Shown here one piece after another: positions 12,820 through 24,624 of a DNA stretch of 64,000 nucleotides (its first letter is position 1; each line of letters begins with the position of its first letter). The stretch is from Mallotus nudiflorus. Its lineage: Eukaryota > Streptophyta > Magnoliopsida > Malpighiales > Euphorbiaceae. The position numbers and the translations under genes are program-made. Where the stretch lies: the NCBI GenBank assembly GCA_947683625.1, contig CANTUR010000919.1, positions 62,001-126,000 on the forward strand. The letters are read 5' to 3'. The notes beneath the pieces were generated by a model. That model did no database searches. It was not told the DNA's origin and saw only the letters and a list, made by a program, of their open reading frames with translations.

Positions 12820-13430
12820 GTGACTTTAAATACTAGTATGGACGAAACTATATCTATAGTTATGGATAGTCAGAAGTAAGTAGTTACCTCATTTGGTCTC
12901 CAAATAGCTATGATTTATGATGGAATTGAGATGGATCCAAGGGTTATGAGCATGATCAAGAAGATGAATTATCAACTCCGACAAGGACTGGGAAATAATG
13001 AGCAAGGAAGCCTAGTGCTCCCAAATTTCAAAGGCCAAAATAATACCAAAGGATTAGGCTATATAGTAGTTAGGCTCGGTAGTGAAGGAACTAGAAGAAG
13101 GTTTTTCAACGAGAATAACTTCTTAAAGAATATGGGATCGCTGAAGGATAGCTTTGTCAAAGAAAGAAAAGCGCAGCTCTACCTAGGTGAGAAAGAGCCT
13201 GTCTAAGTAGTTGGTGTAAATATTCCTGGATTTGAGATCTTTAAGAAGCAGATAATTGAGAGTCTAGTACAAGATAACAAAGTCAAGGTGATGAAGAAAG
13301 TTGTTGAGAAGATGGGAACTAAGGCCATTGAAGAGTTGCTTTGTCTGTCACTTAACGAAGAACCACCATAGGATTTAGCTAACATTATTAATAATAGTTT
13401 TTATGATTTTTTAATGAAAAAAATGATGAA
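12820..13430 (+). pseudogene. Glycine-rich (G-patch-like) linker between protease and RT, element A
   Basis: Contains 'MNYQLRQGLGNNEQG' and 'KGLGYIVVRLGSEG' (about 12970-13085), resembling the G-patch-like segment that Tat/Ogre elements carry between protease and RT. Same frame as the protease. The matching segment in C is 59712-60170 and starts right at C's deletion point. Stops at 13204 and 13369. Confidence 0.65.
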
Positions 13431-13479
13431 ATAACATCCAGTCTGTTTGAGCATGAAAACTCTATTTTTTCAGTGATCA

Positions 13480-14075
13480 ATGATATGAGCTCTGGTTTTG
13501 CTACTTATGTGACGTTGATTCGATGGTCTTGTGCATTTTAATAAAGATTGTTCATGCATGTTTAACATTAATTCTATTAAATTAGATTCATTAAATATGG
13601 GCATAAATGAACAACATGGGGGACATATTGCTACAAAGTAATGCAATTTAGATTGAAGAATGTTGGAGAAACCTATAAAAGTGCAGCAATCGCTCTATTC
13701 CATGATATGATGCACAAAGAAGTAGAAGTGTATGTTGATGATATAATGGTTATGTTAGAAATAAGGGAAGGAAAATTTGAGGCTTTAGATAAGTTTCTGG
13801 CAAGAATAGAAAGATACAATCTAAGGCTTAATCTGAAGAAATGTGTCGTTGGGGTCACTTCTAGAAAGTTATTAGGGCACATAGTCAGCAATAGGGGAAT
13901 CAAAGTCGATCTAGACAAGACCAAAGCCATTTAGGAGATGCCATTGCCAAGAACAGAGAAGGAAGTATATGGATTTATTGGAAAGCTGTAGTACATTAGT
14001 AGGTTTATTGTGAAATGCACCATGGTTTATGATTTAATTCTCAAGCTCTTAAGGAAGAATTAGTTGGTGGAATGG
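13480..14075 (+). pseudogene. Reverse transcriptase of element A, N-terminal half deleted
   Basis: RNA-dependent DNA polymerase. Compared with C (60202-61180) about 505 bp are missing at about 13617, where 'AATGAACAAC' is joined to 'ATGGGGGACATATTG', removing the fingers and first palm motifs. What remains is 'MQFRLKNVGETYKSAAIALFH', the catalytic 'YVDD' (about 13731-13742) and the thumb/connection sequence with 'KKCVVGVTSRKLLGHIVSNRG'. Stop at 13932. Cannot make active enzyme. Confidence 0.85.
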
Positions 14076-14079
14076 AATG

Positions 14080-14530
14080 AAATAAAAATAGAAAGCCTTT
14101 GATAAGATTAAAGAATACCTTACTAATCCACCTATGTTAAGACCACCAAGACAGGGTAAACCCTTAATCTTATATTTGGCATTAGAGGAGAAGGCAATGG
14201 AGGCAATGTTAGAGCAAAAAGGACCAGAAGGGGTAGAGTATGCAATATACTATCTTAGTAAAAAGTTCCTACCATATGAAGAGAAATATGATCTTATAGA
14301 GAAGACATGTTTGATTATGATATGGGCTATAAAGAAGTTAAGGCATTATTTCTAGTCTTATAAGGTACAAGTTATTTCAAAGATAGATCCTTTAAAGTAC
14401 CTATTTCAAGCACCAGTTTTAATTGGAAAGATGTCTCAATGGTTGGTGCTTCTAATTGAGTTTGATATTGAGTACATCATTACCAAGGTCATCAAAGGAA
14501 GAGCAATAGTAGAATTCCTGGCACAGAATG
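14080..14530 (+). pseudogene. First RNase H domain (retroviral-type) of element A
   Basis: Degrades the RNA of the RNA-DNA hybrid. Recognised from 'RPPRQGKPLILYLALEEKAM' (14138 on), 'YYLSKKFLPYEEKYDLIEK' and 'LIMIWAIKKLRHYF', the typical Ty3/gypsy RNase H ending, followed by a connection 'LLIEFDIEYIITKVIKGRA'. One stop at 14353. Same frame as gag-protease. Confidence 0.85.
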
Positions 14531-14589
14531 CATTTGAAGGAAATGAACAATGGAATTTAGAGTTTCCAGATGAGAACTTAGCAGTAATA

Positions 14590-14966
14590 AAAAGATGCAA
14601 ATGGAAGCTTTATTTTGATAGGGCTGTGAATAATAGAGGAGCAAGGCTAGGAGTAATTCTTATCACATTAGGAGGAGAAACCATACTAATGGCTAAGAAA
14701 TTGGACTTCAAAGTTATAAACAACATGGCCGAGTATGAGGCATGCATCTATGGGGTAGAAGCAACACTAGCAGTTGTTGCTAAACCTATTGGTTTATAGA
14801 GATTCCCTGTTAGTCATTAGTCAGGCTAATGAGGAGTGGAAAGTGAAAGAAGAGAAGTTAAAACCTTACATTTTCTATTTGAAGAAGTGAATGGGGAATT
14901 TTACTAAATGTCTCTTCATGCATTTACCAAAAGATGAGAATCAAATGGCAGATGCCTTGGCAACGC
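14590..14966 (+). pseudogene. Second, archaeal-type RNase H of element A, 5' part
   Basis: 'WKLYFDRAVNNRGARLGVIL' and 'INNMAEYEACIYGVEATL' are the start and middle of the extra RNase H that marks the Tat clade. The first catalytic Asp (in FDRA) and the Glu (AEYEA) are present. After 14799 the frame shifts, and at 14967 the solo LTR E is inserted, with the domain end at 17154-17165. Confidence 0.85.
14962..14966. repeat. Target duplication, left of solo LTR E (AACGC)
   Basis: AACGC here and AATGC at 17154-17158, one mismatch; the uninterrupted site in C reads AATGC at 62162-62166. Confidence 0.8.
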
Positions 14967-17153
14967 TGTAGACACCCAATTTCGGGATGATGAATTATGG
15001 ATGTGATAAAAGACTCCAATGATGAAAATGTCCTGAATAGGTCTTCAATATTTGAACTTTGAAACTTCAAGGATCTAATTGCATTTTTCAAAGAAAAGAT
15101 TTAATGTTTTCATGGATCTAATTGCAATGCTTTTTAGGGATCTAATTGCAAGACTTAAATTCTTTCAAGGACCTTTCTATAATTAAAACTTACAAAAAAA
15201 GTGATCGGAATTACGTACTTCTTATCAGAATTACGCTAATTCTGATCGGTTTTTGATCAGAATTACACAATTCTGGTCGGAATTAGACTCCTTCTGCTAA
15301 TTCTTGAATTTTCAGGATAAATCTTCAATTTTCTAGATAAATTGAGTCCTAATTGGTATGAAATGCTCCTAAAATTATTTTGATAATGTTTTTAAGGAAA
15401 TAGAAGTCTTTTAGGAATCAATTTATAACTAGGGTTTCAAAATGTATCCCTATATGTAGGAGGACTTTGGCTCTGAAGAAGGGGGAAGAGAAAAAATAAA
15501 AAAGAGAAAAGAGAAAAAGGAAAGGAGAGAAGGCAAAAGAGAAAGAGCAAAAAATAAAAAAACGGAAGAAAAGAAAAAAAAATGAAAGAAAAAAAGAGAG
15601 AAAAAAGAAAGAAGAAAAGAGAGAAAAAAAATCTTATTCTTTACAAAATTTCTTTTGCTTAATTGCTTGATTAAAAGATCTTTGAAGAATTTTTAAAGAA
15701 TAATATTCGAAGTTCTATCAAGAATGGTGATTCTACAAATCTAAGGAGCACTTCATTAAAAAACATCCTTAAGCATCACTTTCTCTTTGTTCTCTTTTAT
15801 TTGATTGATTTATTTTTTTTAATTTTATTGATTTCTATTTTCTTTTATTATTTATTCACTAATCATAATTTTTATTCTTTTTTATGGTGATTATGGAGGA
15901 AAATACATGATAATCATACTTGGAGAATCAAATTCATAAGAGATCCATGAAATGCCATGGATAAGATCTTGTGAATTTAGTTTTTTTGGTCTTTTTATTT
16001 TTATTTAATTATTTTATTTTATTTATATTTGGGGTTGTATTAATTATTTTATTATTATTTTTTATGGATTATTGTAATAGCCCCAATAATGGGAATAGTG
16101 GAATTATGTGTGTGGTTGCTTGTTTATTTTAATTAATTGGTTAGTAAAATTAGGGTTTTAATTGGGTAATTGATTAAAATCAATGATGGGAACAGATTAA
16201 TTTAGGATTGCATGTTAATGAAAATTAGGGTTTTTAGAAGGAATTAATTTAATTAGTTGTTTGATCTTTTATTTAATTATTTTAATATGTTTTATTTGTT
16301 GTTGGGCTTATCTATTTATTTTTATATGTTTTGTGCTTGTTTGTTTACTCTTATGTGTTTTGGGCCTTAAGCCCATATTAGATTCTAATTCACTTGGATA
16401 AATTTAGGGTTTTTAGGTTTAATTAATTAAAACGCATTTTAGGCCCATAATTAATTAAATTTTAGGTTCGAAATAACTTAGACCCATTTAGTAAATTAGA
16501 CATAGGCCCACATAACCTAATTTAATTAATTTAGATTTAGCCCACTTAATTTAAGATTTTTCATAATTTGTAGATTTAAAATCATTTTAGAATTAAAACA
16601 TGTAGAATTAGGCCCACTAATTTGAATACCTCCATAAATTGTAGATTTAGACCCATATTTAAAATTAAAATAAATAGACTTAGGTTCATTTAATTAAAAT
16701 TAAAAGGAATTAGTCTTTAGCTCATTTATAAATTAAAATATGTAGATTTAGCTTATTTAATTAAAATCTATGTACATTATAGTTCTATTGAATGCATTAT
16801 TTACTTGTATTTTCATGACTAGTTTGCCTTGGAGTTAATTGCTAGAATAAGGGTTTATATGAAATTTCATTAAATAGAGAATAATATAGTAATTTTAAAA
16901 GTAATTCTAAATGAACATGAGATTGAAAGAAGTTGGTATTCCGTACCCAGAATCTCCTGGTTGTAGTGCTAACTTTCTTTTAGGGAATCGAGTACCACCT
17001 TTTTGATTTATCCCAGTTATTACCCTGGGTGGCGACTCCTCATCTCCATGCCATGTCTTTGTGACAGTAGTTAGTGTGTTCTCTAGAGCTCTGAGCTCAA
17101 ATAGTGTTGCAATTGCTAAAATCTTGGACGCGCGCTAAACCCTGCCATATATA
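14967..17153 (+). mobile_element. Solo LTR E (Tat family), inserted in element A
   Basis: Starts TGTAGACACCC and ends CCTGCCATATATA (normally ...ATCTACA); 2187 bp. It has the same 3' block as the other Tat LTRs (GAGTACCACC, TGGCGACTCC at 17030, GCGCGCTAAACCC). It is flanked by 5-bp target copies and splits a domain that is continuous in C, so it is a solo LTR left by recombination between two LTRs. No gene inside; 15479-15633 is a purine tract and 15190-15290 has GATCxGAATT inverted repeats. Confidence 0.92.
15479..15633. repeat. Purine tract in solo LTR E
   Basis: About 150 bases of GA/AAAAAG, almost without pyrimidines, in the transcribed part of the LTR. Similar position to the T-rich or A-rich stretches in the other Tat LTRs. 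Confidence 0.8.
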
Positions 17154-18640
17154 AATGCTTTCTTCAATGTGGGATAAACTGACAGGGTTGATGATGAAGC
17201 CTTTGGTAATAATGAAAATGAAAGCTCCATATTATAGTGAAGAACCAGTTATGAGCATTTAGATAAGGCCTGAAGAAAAGCCATGGTTTTATGATATCCA
17301 GAGATTCATTGAGGAAAGGAACTAGATGAAATGACTTCAAAAGAAAAATATGCTCTTTGTGTTCTTGCACACTATTATACAAGTCATGATAGAGTATTAT
17401 ACAAAAAAATGCCAAATGGAATACAATAGAGATGTCTTAAGAAGGATGAAGTAGAACTGGTGATGAGAGAGATTGATGCAGGGGTTTATGGATCTCATAT
17501 GAATGCGATGATTCTAATGAAGAAAATAATTCGACAAGGGTACTATTGGATGAGCATGGAAAGAGACTGTATCTAGATAGTGAGACAATGTCATTAATGC
17601 TAGATATATGGGAACCTCAACCATCTTCCCTTTACAGTGCTAAATAGTTTAACATCTCCATGGCCCTTTGCAGTATGGGAGATAAATATAATAGGGGAGA
17701 TAAGACCAACTGCCTCAAATGAGCATACATATATAGTGGTGGTGATTGACTATTAATCTAGATGGATAAAAGTAGAATCCTTCAGTACCTTGAAGGCTAG
17801 ACAGATGGTAGGATTCATCAAGGAGAATCTTATTTGTAGATATGGGATCCTACATCATTTTATGATAGACAATGGTGTTTAATTTCAAGCAGAGACAACC
17901 GAGTTATTGCATAGATACAAGATTGAGCATCATAAATCCTCACCTTATCGACCTCAGGCTAATGGAGTGGTTGAAGCGGCTAATAAGAATAAAAAGAGAA
18001 TCCTCTCTAAGATGGTGAAAACACATAAAGATTAGTTTGAGTATCTTCCTTTTGCCTTGTGGGGATATAGAACTAAAATGTGCACTGCTATAGGACAAAC
18101 ACCATTCTCATTAGTAAATGATTGTGAAGCTATTTTTTCTATAGGGATAGAAATTAAATCTTTGAGGGTTATTATGGAAGCAAAAATCCCTAAGAGTGAA
18201 TGGATGCAAAAGAGATATGACTACCTCATGTCTTTAGATGAGAAAAGGATGGATGCTTCATTTTACACTTAGATTTATCAGAGAAGAATAACGATAGCCT
18301 TTAACAAGAAAGTCAAATCCGAAAAGATAAAGGCTGGGGATATAGTGCTAAACCAGTAAAGGGCAATGGTGTTTGATCCAAGAGGAAAATTCAGACCAAA
18401 TTGGGAAGGATCATATTTAGTCAAGACAATTCTACCTAAGGGAGCTGCAAAGATATCAAATCTCAAAGGGAATAAGTTCACTGAGCCAATCAACTTGGAT
18501 TGCCTTAAGAAATACTACCTTAAAAAAAGGGGTCCACTAGCTAGAAAACCTAAAAAGGCTAGTCAGGAAGAAATTAAGACATTCTCACTGTATAGAAAAC
18601 CCATAAAGGGCTGGTTATGCAAAAGTTAGGGAAATAAAAG
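17154..18640 (+). pseudogene. Integrase of element A (broken)
   Basis: Inserts the cDNA into the genome. After the RNase H tail, the zinc-binding region lies at about 17350-17580 ('ASHDRVLYKKMPNGIQ', 'GVYGSHMNAMILMKK'). The catalytic core follows: 'FAVWEINIIGEIRPT' (first Asp replaced by Asn at 17685-17687; C and B have Asp), 'FMIDNGV' (second Asp kept, about 17862) and 'ANGVVEAANKN' (Glu kept, about 17970). The C-terminal part (18057-18272 and 18366-18629) carries 'LWGYRTKMCTAIGQTPFSL' and 'KFRPNWEGSYLVK', as in other Tat integrases. Several stops. No chromodomain seen. Confidence 0.88.
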
Positions 18641-18690
18641 TGAGAGAAAAATATTCAATTAGAAAATCTGAAAGGACTAGCTGATAACAG
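18525..18690 (+). repeat. Post-integrase small hairpin repeats (CTAGAAAACCTGAAAAGGCTAG type)
   Basis: Three loose copies of 'GCTAGAAAACC..AAAAGGCTAGTCAGG'. The unit is an inverted repeat (CTAG...CTAG around AAAACC). Same motif at 29830-30010 and 28940-29040 (B), 63530-63680 (C), and on both sides of the B insertion (19401-19430, 39715-39745). Confidence 0.55.
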
Positions 18691-18857
18691 GAGTTATGTC
18701 ATGTGATGTAATAAATTTACTCATTTTAACCCTATTCAATGAATCAAATTGAAATGGAGTTTTGTTGGATATTGTATATTCTATCTTTATTATAAAGCAT
18801 AAAGCCTTAAAGAAAAAACAAAACATGAGAAGTTTAAAAACTAGACTTATGAGATCA

Positions 18858-19430
18858 CTATTTTTGTATTTGTTTCTTTGTTTGTGACTTATCTAGTAAT
18901 ACTTGGGTCCTTTTGTACTTAGCAAATCCTGGTGGTTGTGTAGCTTGTATGGTAACCTAGGCCTTATAGTTGTCATCAATAGTCATATCAGCATCCAAGT
19001 GCATGTTCCGCTCTAATGCTCTACGAGGCCACAGGTTCTTCACTTTGCCCAAGAAATCTTATCTCAGAGGGAAGCCCTCAAAGTTAGGTATAACAACCAT
19101 AATGAATTGTGATTGACCATACTGACGATAAAGACGTAAAGGGGAAATAAAGATCGAAAAGTGCAACCCAAGAACAAGAACTCAGTGGTCATACATGTTG
19201 ATGGTTACAAACTTTAATTTTCGCCAAGGATAGGCCCATGTAATCTCAGTATCAATAATGCCTTTCATCTAATCAATCCATTGATCTATAGTGCACTTAT
19301 CCTTTATCTTTAATAAGTGAGACTATAGATGATGAGGTTGATAAATCAAAGCATTGATGGGGGCATTAAGTAGACTCAATTTCTCCTGTAGCAAAAAAAA
19401 AAAAGCTAAGTTGAAAACCTAAAAAGCTAG
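18858..19430 (-). pseudogene. Antisense gene of element A, 3' part (DUF7745-like C-terminus)
   Basis: Last exon of the antisense gene whose start is at 43354; the gene is split by element B. Read on the minus strand it enters after a pyrimidine-rich acceptor ending GCTACAG (19386-19380), with 'DQWID*MKGIIDTEITWAYPWRK', 'LSLHFSIFISPLRLYRQYGQS' and the end 'ATQPPGFAKYKRTQVLLD'. These match the W..P.W / RQYGRPQ / PPGF pattern of the DUF7745 family found in plant transposon-related proteins (from memory). The likely stop is TAG at 18860-18858. It converges tail to tail with integrase. Confidence 0.7.
19426..19430. repeat. Probable degenerate target duplication, left of element B (GCTAG)
   Basis: GCTAG here versus AGTAG at 39715-39719: three of five match. 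The expected target, from the small hairpin motif this intron contains, is CTAGC on the minus strand, which agrees with the left copy. Confidence 0.5.
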
Positions 19431-20737
19431 TGTAAACGGTGGGGTTTAGCACGCGTCCAAGATTTTATCAACCGTAACACTGTTTGGGCTTAGGGCCGTA
19501 GGGAACACACTAACCATTATCATAAAGACATGACATGGAGATCAGAAGTCACCACCCAGGGTAATAAATAGAACAAATCATTTGGTGGTACTCGATTTTC
19601 TAAAAGAAAGCTAGTACCACAACCAAGAGGTTCTGGGAATAGAATACTAACTTCTTTCAGTCTTGTGTTCATTTAGAATTACTTTATGAATTACTATCTT
19701 ATTCTCTAATTACATGCAATTTTATTTAAACCCTAATTAAACATCCATTTAACCTAAAGGCAACAAGTCATAAAATTACATGTAAAAAATGCATACAAAA
19801 GGCAGCATCCCTATGTCTAAACTAGATTAATTTTATCAATTAAAGTTAGCTAATTCTACAGAGTTTATTTACAAGTAAAATGGACTAGAGATGGGCCTAC
19901 ATTTTAATTGAATTAGAGAACCTAAATCTACTTATTTTAATTAATTGAGGAAATGAGCCTATTAATTAATTGAGGAAATGAGCCTATTATCTACAAATTT
20001 TAAAGAAGAAATTAGTTTATTAAGTGGGCTTAAGTCTAATTTAATTTTAACTCAAAAAATGGAGCCTAAGTCTATTCATTTTAAAAGAAATGAAATTGAT
20101 GGGTGGAGCTAAATCTAAGTTAATTTTATTAACTAAAAATGGGCCTAAATCTAAATTAACCTAAATTGGCCTAAATTGATTTTAAAATTAATTAAACTTA
20201 AAAATTCAATTAAAAACCTATTTATTAAATGGGTTAACCCTACCGTGGGCTTGGAGCCCAAAGAGAATAAAAACATAAAAACAAGCCCAATTCAACAAAC
20301 AACCCAAAAAATAAATCAAAATAATAATTTTTACGTGATTTTTCTAAGAATCCCTAATTCAATTTCATTCAACCCTAAAATTAATCTATTGCCATCATTG
20401 ATTTTAATTGAATTTTACCAAATTAAGCCTAGATTACTAATTAATTTTTAGCGCATAGAATTAAAATTCCACTAATTTCCCTCTATTGGAGCTATTACAA
20501 ACTACAGTGCAGGAAATTAAAGCAAGTTAATTACAACCCAATAAAATCCATAAACAAAATACTGCAAAAAATAATAAATCCTAAATTCTACGGGGATTTC
20601 ATAAAACTTAATCCATGGCATCCCATGGATTCTTTAATACTGTCAAAATCTCACATCACTAACCTCACATCCAGAGCACCACAAGACACTAATAAAAAAA
20701 ATTAATCAGTTACAAATCAATCAAGAAATAAAACAAA

Positions 20738-20742
20738 GAAAT
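20738..20742. repeat. Target duplication, left of solo LTR F (GAAAT)
   Basis: GAAAT, repeated exactly at 23988-23992; the empty site is GAAATCAAATC at 38835-38845 in the other LTR of B. Confidence 0.95.
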
Positions 20743-21339
20743 TGTAATATCCCGTGTTTTTAAAATATTTTTACACTGTACCGGGATATGCAGTGTTAAT
20801 AATTTTTGTATATATATTATGATATTTTTATGAGTTGATATGTATTTTAAACCTATTTTAATTATTGTCTATTATTTTCAGTGTTTTACGTAAAATTTTC
20901 CCGGGACTTGCATTTTCGGGGAAATTTTCACGTAAACGATTTATTATTAATTATTTTAGATGTATTTACGGACTTGCATGAACTCATACATATTTTTAAA
21001 TTATTAAATAAAGCCTGTGTGTGTATATTTATTTAATTAGGGTTTATTATTTCCCTAATATTTTATTAAGTATTTAATTGTTTTAATTGTTATTTAATTA
21101 ATTTTATTTGGTATAAATTATTAAAATATTAATATTTTAATGTGTGTGGTGTATATTTGATGTGTGTAATTTAATATTATTTTAATATAAAGTATAAAGT
21201 ATATATATATACATATATACATTAAAAATCAAAAGAATTTGTAAAATTACCATTTTGCCCCCGACAGTTTCTTCTTCTTCTTCTTCTTCTCCGATCGTTC
21301 CCTCACCATTTCCGATCGCTTCCGTGCCGTTCCTTCACC

Positions 21340-21552
21340 GTGGGTGTGCCGTCCGGTGTGCCACCATCTTCCCCGACCAGTTTCGCCGCCTGTGGAGGCC
21401 GTTTCCGGTGTCGGGAGAGTGATTTTGGCCGGAGAAGCCGAAAATCAACTCACCGTCGATCACGTCGATTCCGGCCACCGTTTTCGACACCGCCGGTCTC
21501 TTTCTTCTCCTTGAGCTCTGGTGAGTGTTATTCTAGCTTTGGTTTGAGCTAA
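21340..21552 (+). other. GC-rich, gene-like open segment in LTR F
   Basis: A 70-codon frame rich in Pro/Arg/Ser in otherwise very AT-rich DNA. The minus-strand frame 710-504 in the other F copy has the same ending, 'VSFFSLSSGEC.SSFGLS', though the first half differs by indels. A GGTGAGTGT donor motif lies inside the shared part. More likely a 5' untranslated exon-like leader than a protein; no known domain. Confidence 0.35.
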
Positions 21553-23196
21553 AAATGGTCTAGAATTGCTTAGTTTTCGATTTGTCAAATTCGGCCTATT
21601 AGGGTTTTCGATTTTTTTCGAATTGTTCTTGATTGATTCATGCTTAATTCCTTCACAAATGTTGTTCCTAGTAGCTTAATCTACATGTATGAATTTTTGT
21701 AGAATTTTTGGAGATTGTTTGGATTTTTGGGTATTTTTGAATATTTTAATATTATTTTCTAATTTTCGGAAATTAATTATTTAAATTATGAAATTGGAGT
21801 TTATGGTTGAATTGGGTGTTGAAATGAATTATAGGAATTTATTTGGAATTTTTATGAATTTCTAAGTATTTATTTTTAATTATTGAAGTTTAGGTGATTT
21901 TGGAAAATTAGGTTAATTGTGTTTTTATTTGAATTTAATTGGTTAATTGAGTTTAAATATTGATATTATTGATAAATATGTTGAGAAAATTAATTTTGGG
22001 TAATTGTATGATTTTTGGTGAATTTTTGAAGTAATTTAAGTATATTTATATATATAGGGGTATTTTGGTAATTTTACCCTAAATTGTCTAAAAATGTAAT
22101 TTAATTGGTTTTAATATTTATTTAAGGTATAAAAATGATTTCTACAAATTATTTAGTATTTTTAACTAATTAAAACTATTTTTCGGGAATTATTTTCAAT
22201 TATATATATAATATACGGTTTTTCTAATAAAATGAGTTTTAATCGGTTTTTATAGTGTTTCAAGGTCAATTATGTAATTTTTATTTATAAAATGTATTTC
22301 TGTGATTTAAGGATATTTTTGGTATTTCCTGAATTGTTCTGTGTTTGTGGACCCCGGTCGTTGGACTGTAGTTTGGAGTCCGACCGTGGGATTTTGATTG
22401 TGTTGAGCTCGTTTTTCGAAGTGTATTTTCTTTGCAGGGTCGGCTCTACTCTTTTGAGTAGAGAGATGTCCGTTTTACAGGGGAGGTTCTGTCGGATTTT
22501 CGGTAGAATTCTCGTAAAACGTGATATCCAGTCGAACCCTAATTTTCGATTCTGTATTTAATACTCTAGATTGAATTCTAGGATTTCTGTTAGGTTTATT
22601 CTAATGTCGGTTATTTATTGCTTGTTTAGTTGCACCGAGACCGAGGGCTAGTGGACCAGGCCCGTCGGACCTGTCTCGTGGAGCGCATTAGGTGAGTTAC
22701 TATATTATATATATATGCTTAGGATGCATGATTTAGAAAATGCATGTTTTATTTTGACTGAATATGCATAAATAATGTGATTTATATTCAAGTATATTTT
22801 TGGTATATTTTTTGGTATATAATAAATTATATACATGTTTTGTAAATAAAATATATTTAAAATGTTTTTAAATATATTTTTAGTTTAATTCACGATTTGA
22901 TTGGATTTATTTGACGTATATATACTCAAAATATACCTGGTTTATGTTTGGTATATTTCCAGTATATATATGGTTTATATTGTTGATTTATTTAAATTCA
23001 TGCATCATGTATTTGTGAATGAATGTTTTATTATTTATTAATGAAGGATATCAATAGAACGTGCTACCTAGTGGGCAGCACTAGGACCGAGTACGTACCG
23101 GTACGCCTATAGCTTTAGGCTATATTACTAACTATTTGTGGATATTGATTTGATATGATTATTTGATATGTGAGATGTGGTTGGTGGGTGTGATTG

Positions 23197-23297
23197 TTGG
23201 AGCTCGGTTGACCAAGTGTCTCGGGGCCAATCACACTGGCAGTCAGACTGCTGGAGCTCGGTTGACTTAGTGTCTCGGGGCCAGTCTACTGTCCATA
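23197..23297. repeat. Two tandem 54-bp units in LTR F
   Basis: GGAGCTCGGTTGACC/T followed by GTGTCTCGGGGCCA, at 23199 and 23253, in the 3' half of the solo LTR. Confidence 0.8.
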
Positions 23298-24588
23298 TGG
23301 ATTAAGTGGATATATTTGGTATAAGTGAGCCTGTATGGCTAGAGTGTTGTTTAACACTATTTTCTGAGGTTGCGATATTCTAGGGTTCTATATGATCCTT
23401 CATAAAAGATGATTTTTAGATAAAATATATAAAAACGATTTTTCTGCATCTGTATGAATTGCCTGTATATATACATATTAGACATGTATTATTGACTGTA
23501 TGCATTGTCATTTAGAGTGTATGTATATATATTATAGTAATTCACTCAGTGAGGTCTGACTCCCCTCCGTTGACTATTTTTCAGGAGAGTCAACTTCCTC
23601 AGACCTCAGTAGCAGGTCGATACGCCGGATTTCTTCCGCCCCGGCTTCTTTATGTAAATTGTCTACTTGAGTCTTATTTATTTTATCTAGACACTGCAGT
23701 AGTTGTAAATTAAAGTATTGGATTTTATGTACTTTATTTTAAAGAGATGTATTATGTTGAAACTGGATTAGTATTAAATATTATATATATGTGATGAGAT
23801 GAGTTTTGAAGTAAATCCAGTTGATATGGATAATATTATGATATTATGATTTTTATTTCCGCTGCATATTATATTTTATTGTTATTATGGCATGCTTTAT
23901 TTTATTTTTAGGCTTGCTACGGGTTCCGGATTCGAAAGAATTCCCGTTCCCTAGCGCCGGTCATGGCCCCTGTTTTGGGTCGTGACAGAAATCAAATCAA
24001 AATAAAAAAAGAAAAAAAATAGAAGGTGTTATGCAAATGCTCTTTGAATGCCCCTCAAATTGGGATTGTCACCGTTTTGAGATTGACTCTATTTTTTTTC
24101 CTTGACTTTCTGGACTTTTAAAAAACAAAGAACATATTTTTATTGATTTAAAACTTGGAGTAGAAGGTCTGTGTTTTTCAATCCACACTTTTTCTTTATA
24201 GTAGCTAATTAGGATTTTTTTTCCTCTCTCTGGATTTTTCGCAGCCCTTTTGCTTCTCTAGATTTTTTTACAGACTCCGCCTCTCTAGCCCTAGCTCTTT
24301 CTCTCTCCCCCCTCTCTCTCTGGGGTTTTCGCAGCTTCCCCCTTCTGGCTTTTAAAGCTAGACCTAGCAACCTTTAACCCTGCGATCACTTGACATTGGA
24401 TTTTTAATTTTTGAACTTTCAAAATCAAGAGATAGAGTTTAAAAAAAATCCAAGATTCACATAGGTAGGGACACGTGGTGTACTGGACTAATGAAAAAAA
24501 TTAAGAAATGATGAAAAAATCAATTTTCAGTATAAAAAATAAGTTTTTAGCAAAAATCAGCACTTTGGAATGCTGATTTCTATCTTGT

Positions 24589-24624
24589 AATGCCGTTCGA
24601 CATTACATAATGCCGGTCAACATT
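24589..24624. repeat. U3 palindromes AATGCC-NNTC-GACATT, 3' LTR of B, first set
   Basis: Two near-palindromes, 24589-24604 and 24609-24624, spaced 20 bp. Counterparts at 24934-24969 and 39423-39495. Confidence 0.7.

Larger units (their letters stand above)
20743..23987 (+). mobile_element. Solo LTR F, 3245 bp, unclassified long-LTR family
   Basis: Starts TGTAATATCCCG, ends GGGTCGTGACA, and is flanked by perfect GAAAT copies. The sister LTR of B shows the site without it. No internal region, PBS or second LTR is present, so it is a solo LTR. Features inside: TATA-like run at 21197-21222, CTT run at 21269-21290, a GC-rich segment 21290-21530 with a gene-like frame and a splice-donor-like GGTGAGTGT (21520), another AGGTGAGTT at about 22689, and two 54-bp repeats at 23197-23297. 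Lineage not certain; long LTRs starting TGTAA-CCC are common in plant Ty3/gypsy, including Tekay-type chromoviruses. Confidence 0.92.

Noticed and set aside
10000..19000. Endogenous pararetrovirus
   Set aside because: An integrase with zinc-binding and catalytic-core motifs, LTRs, PBS and a second RNase H all point to a Ty3/gypsy Tat element.
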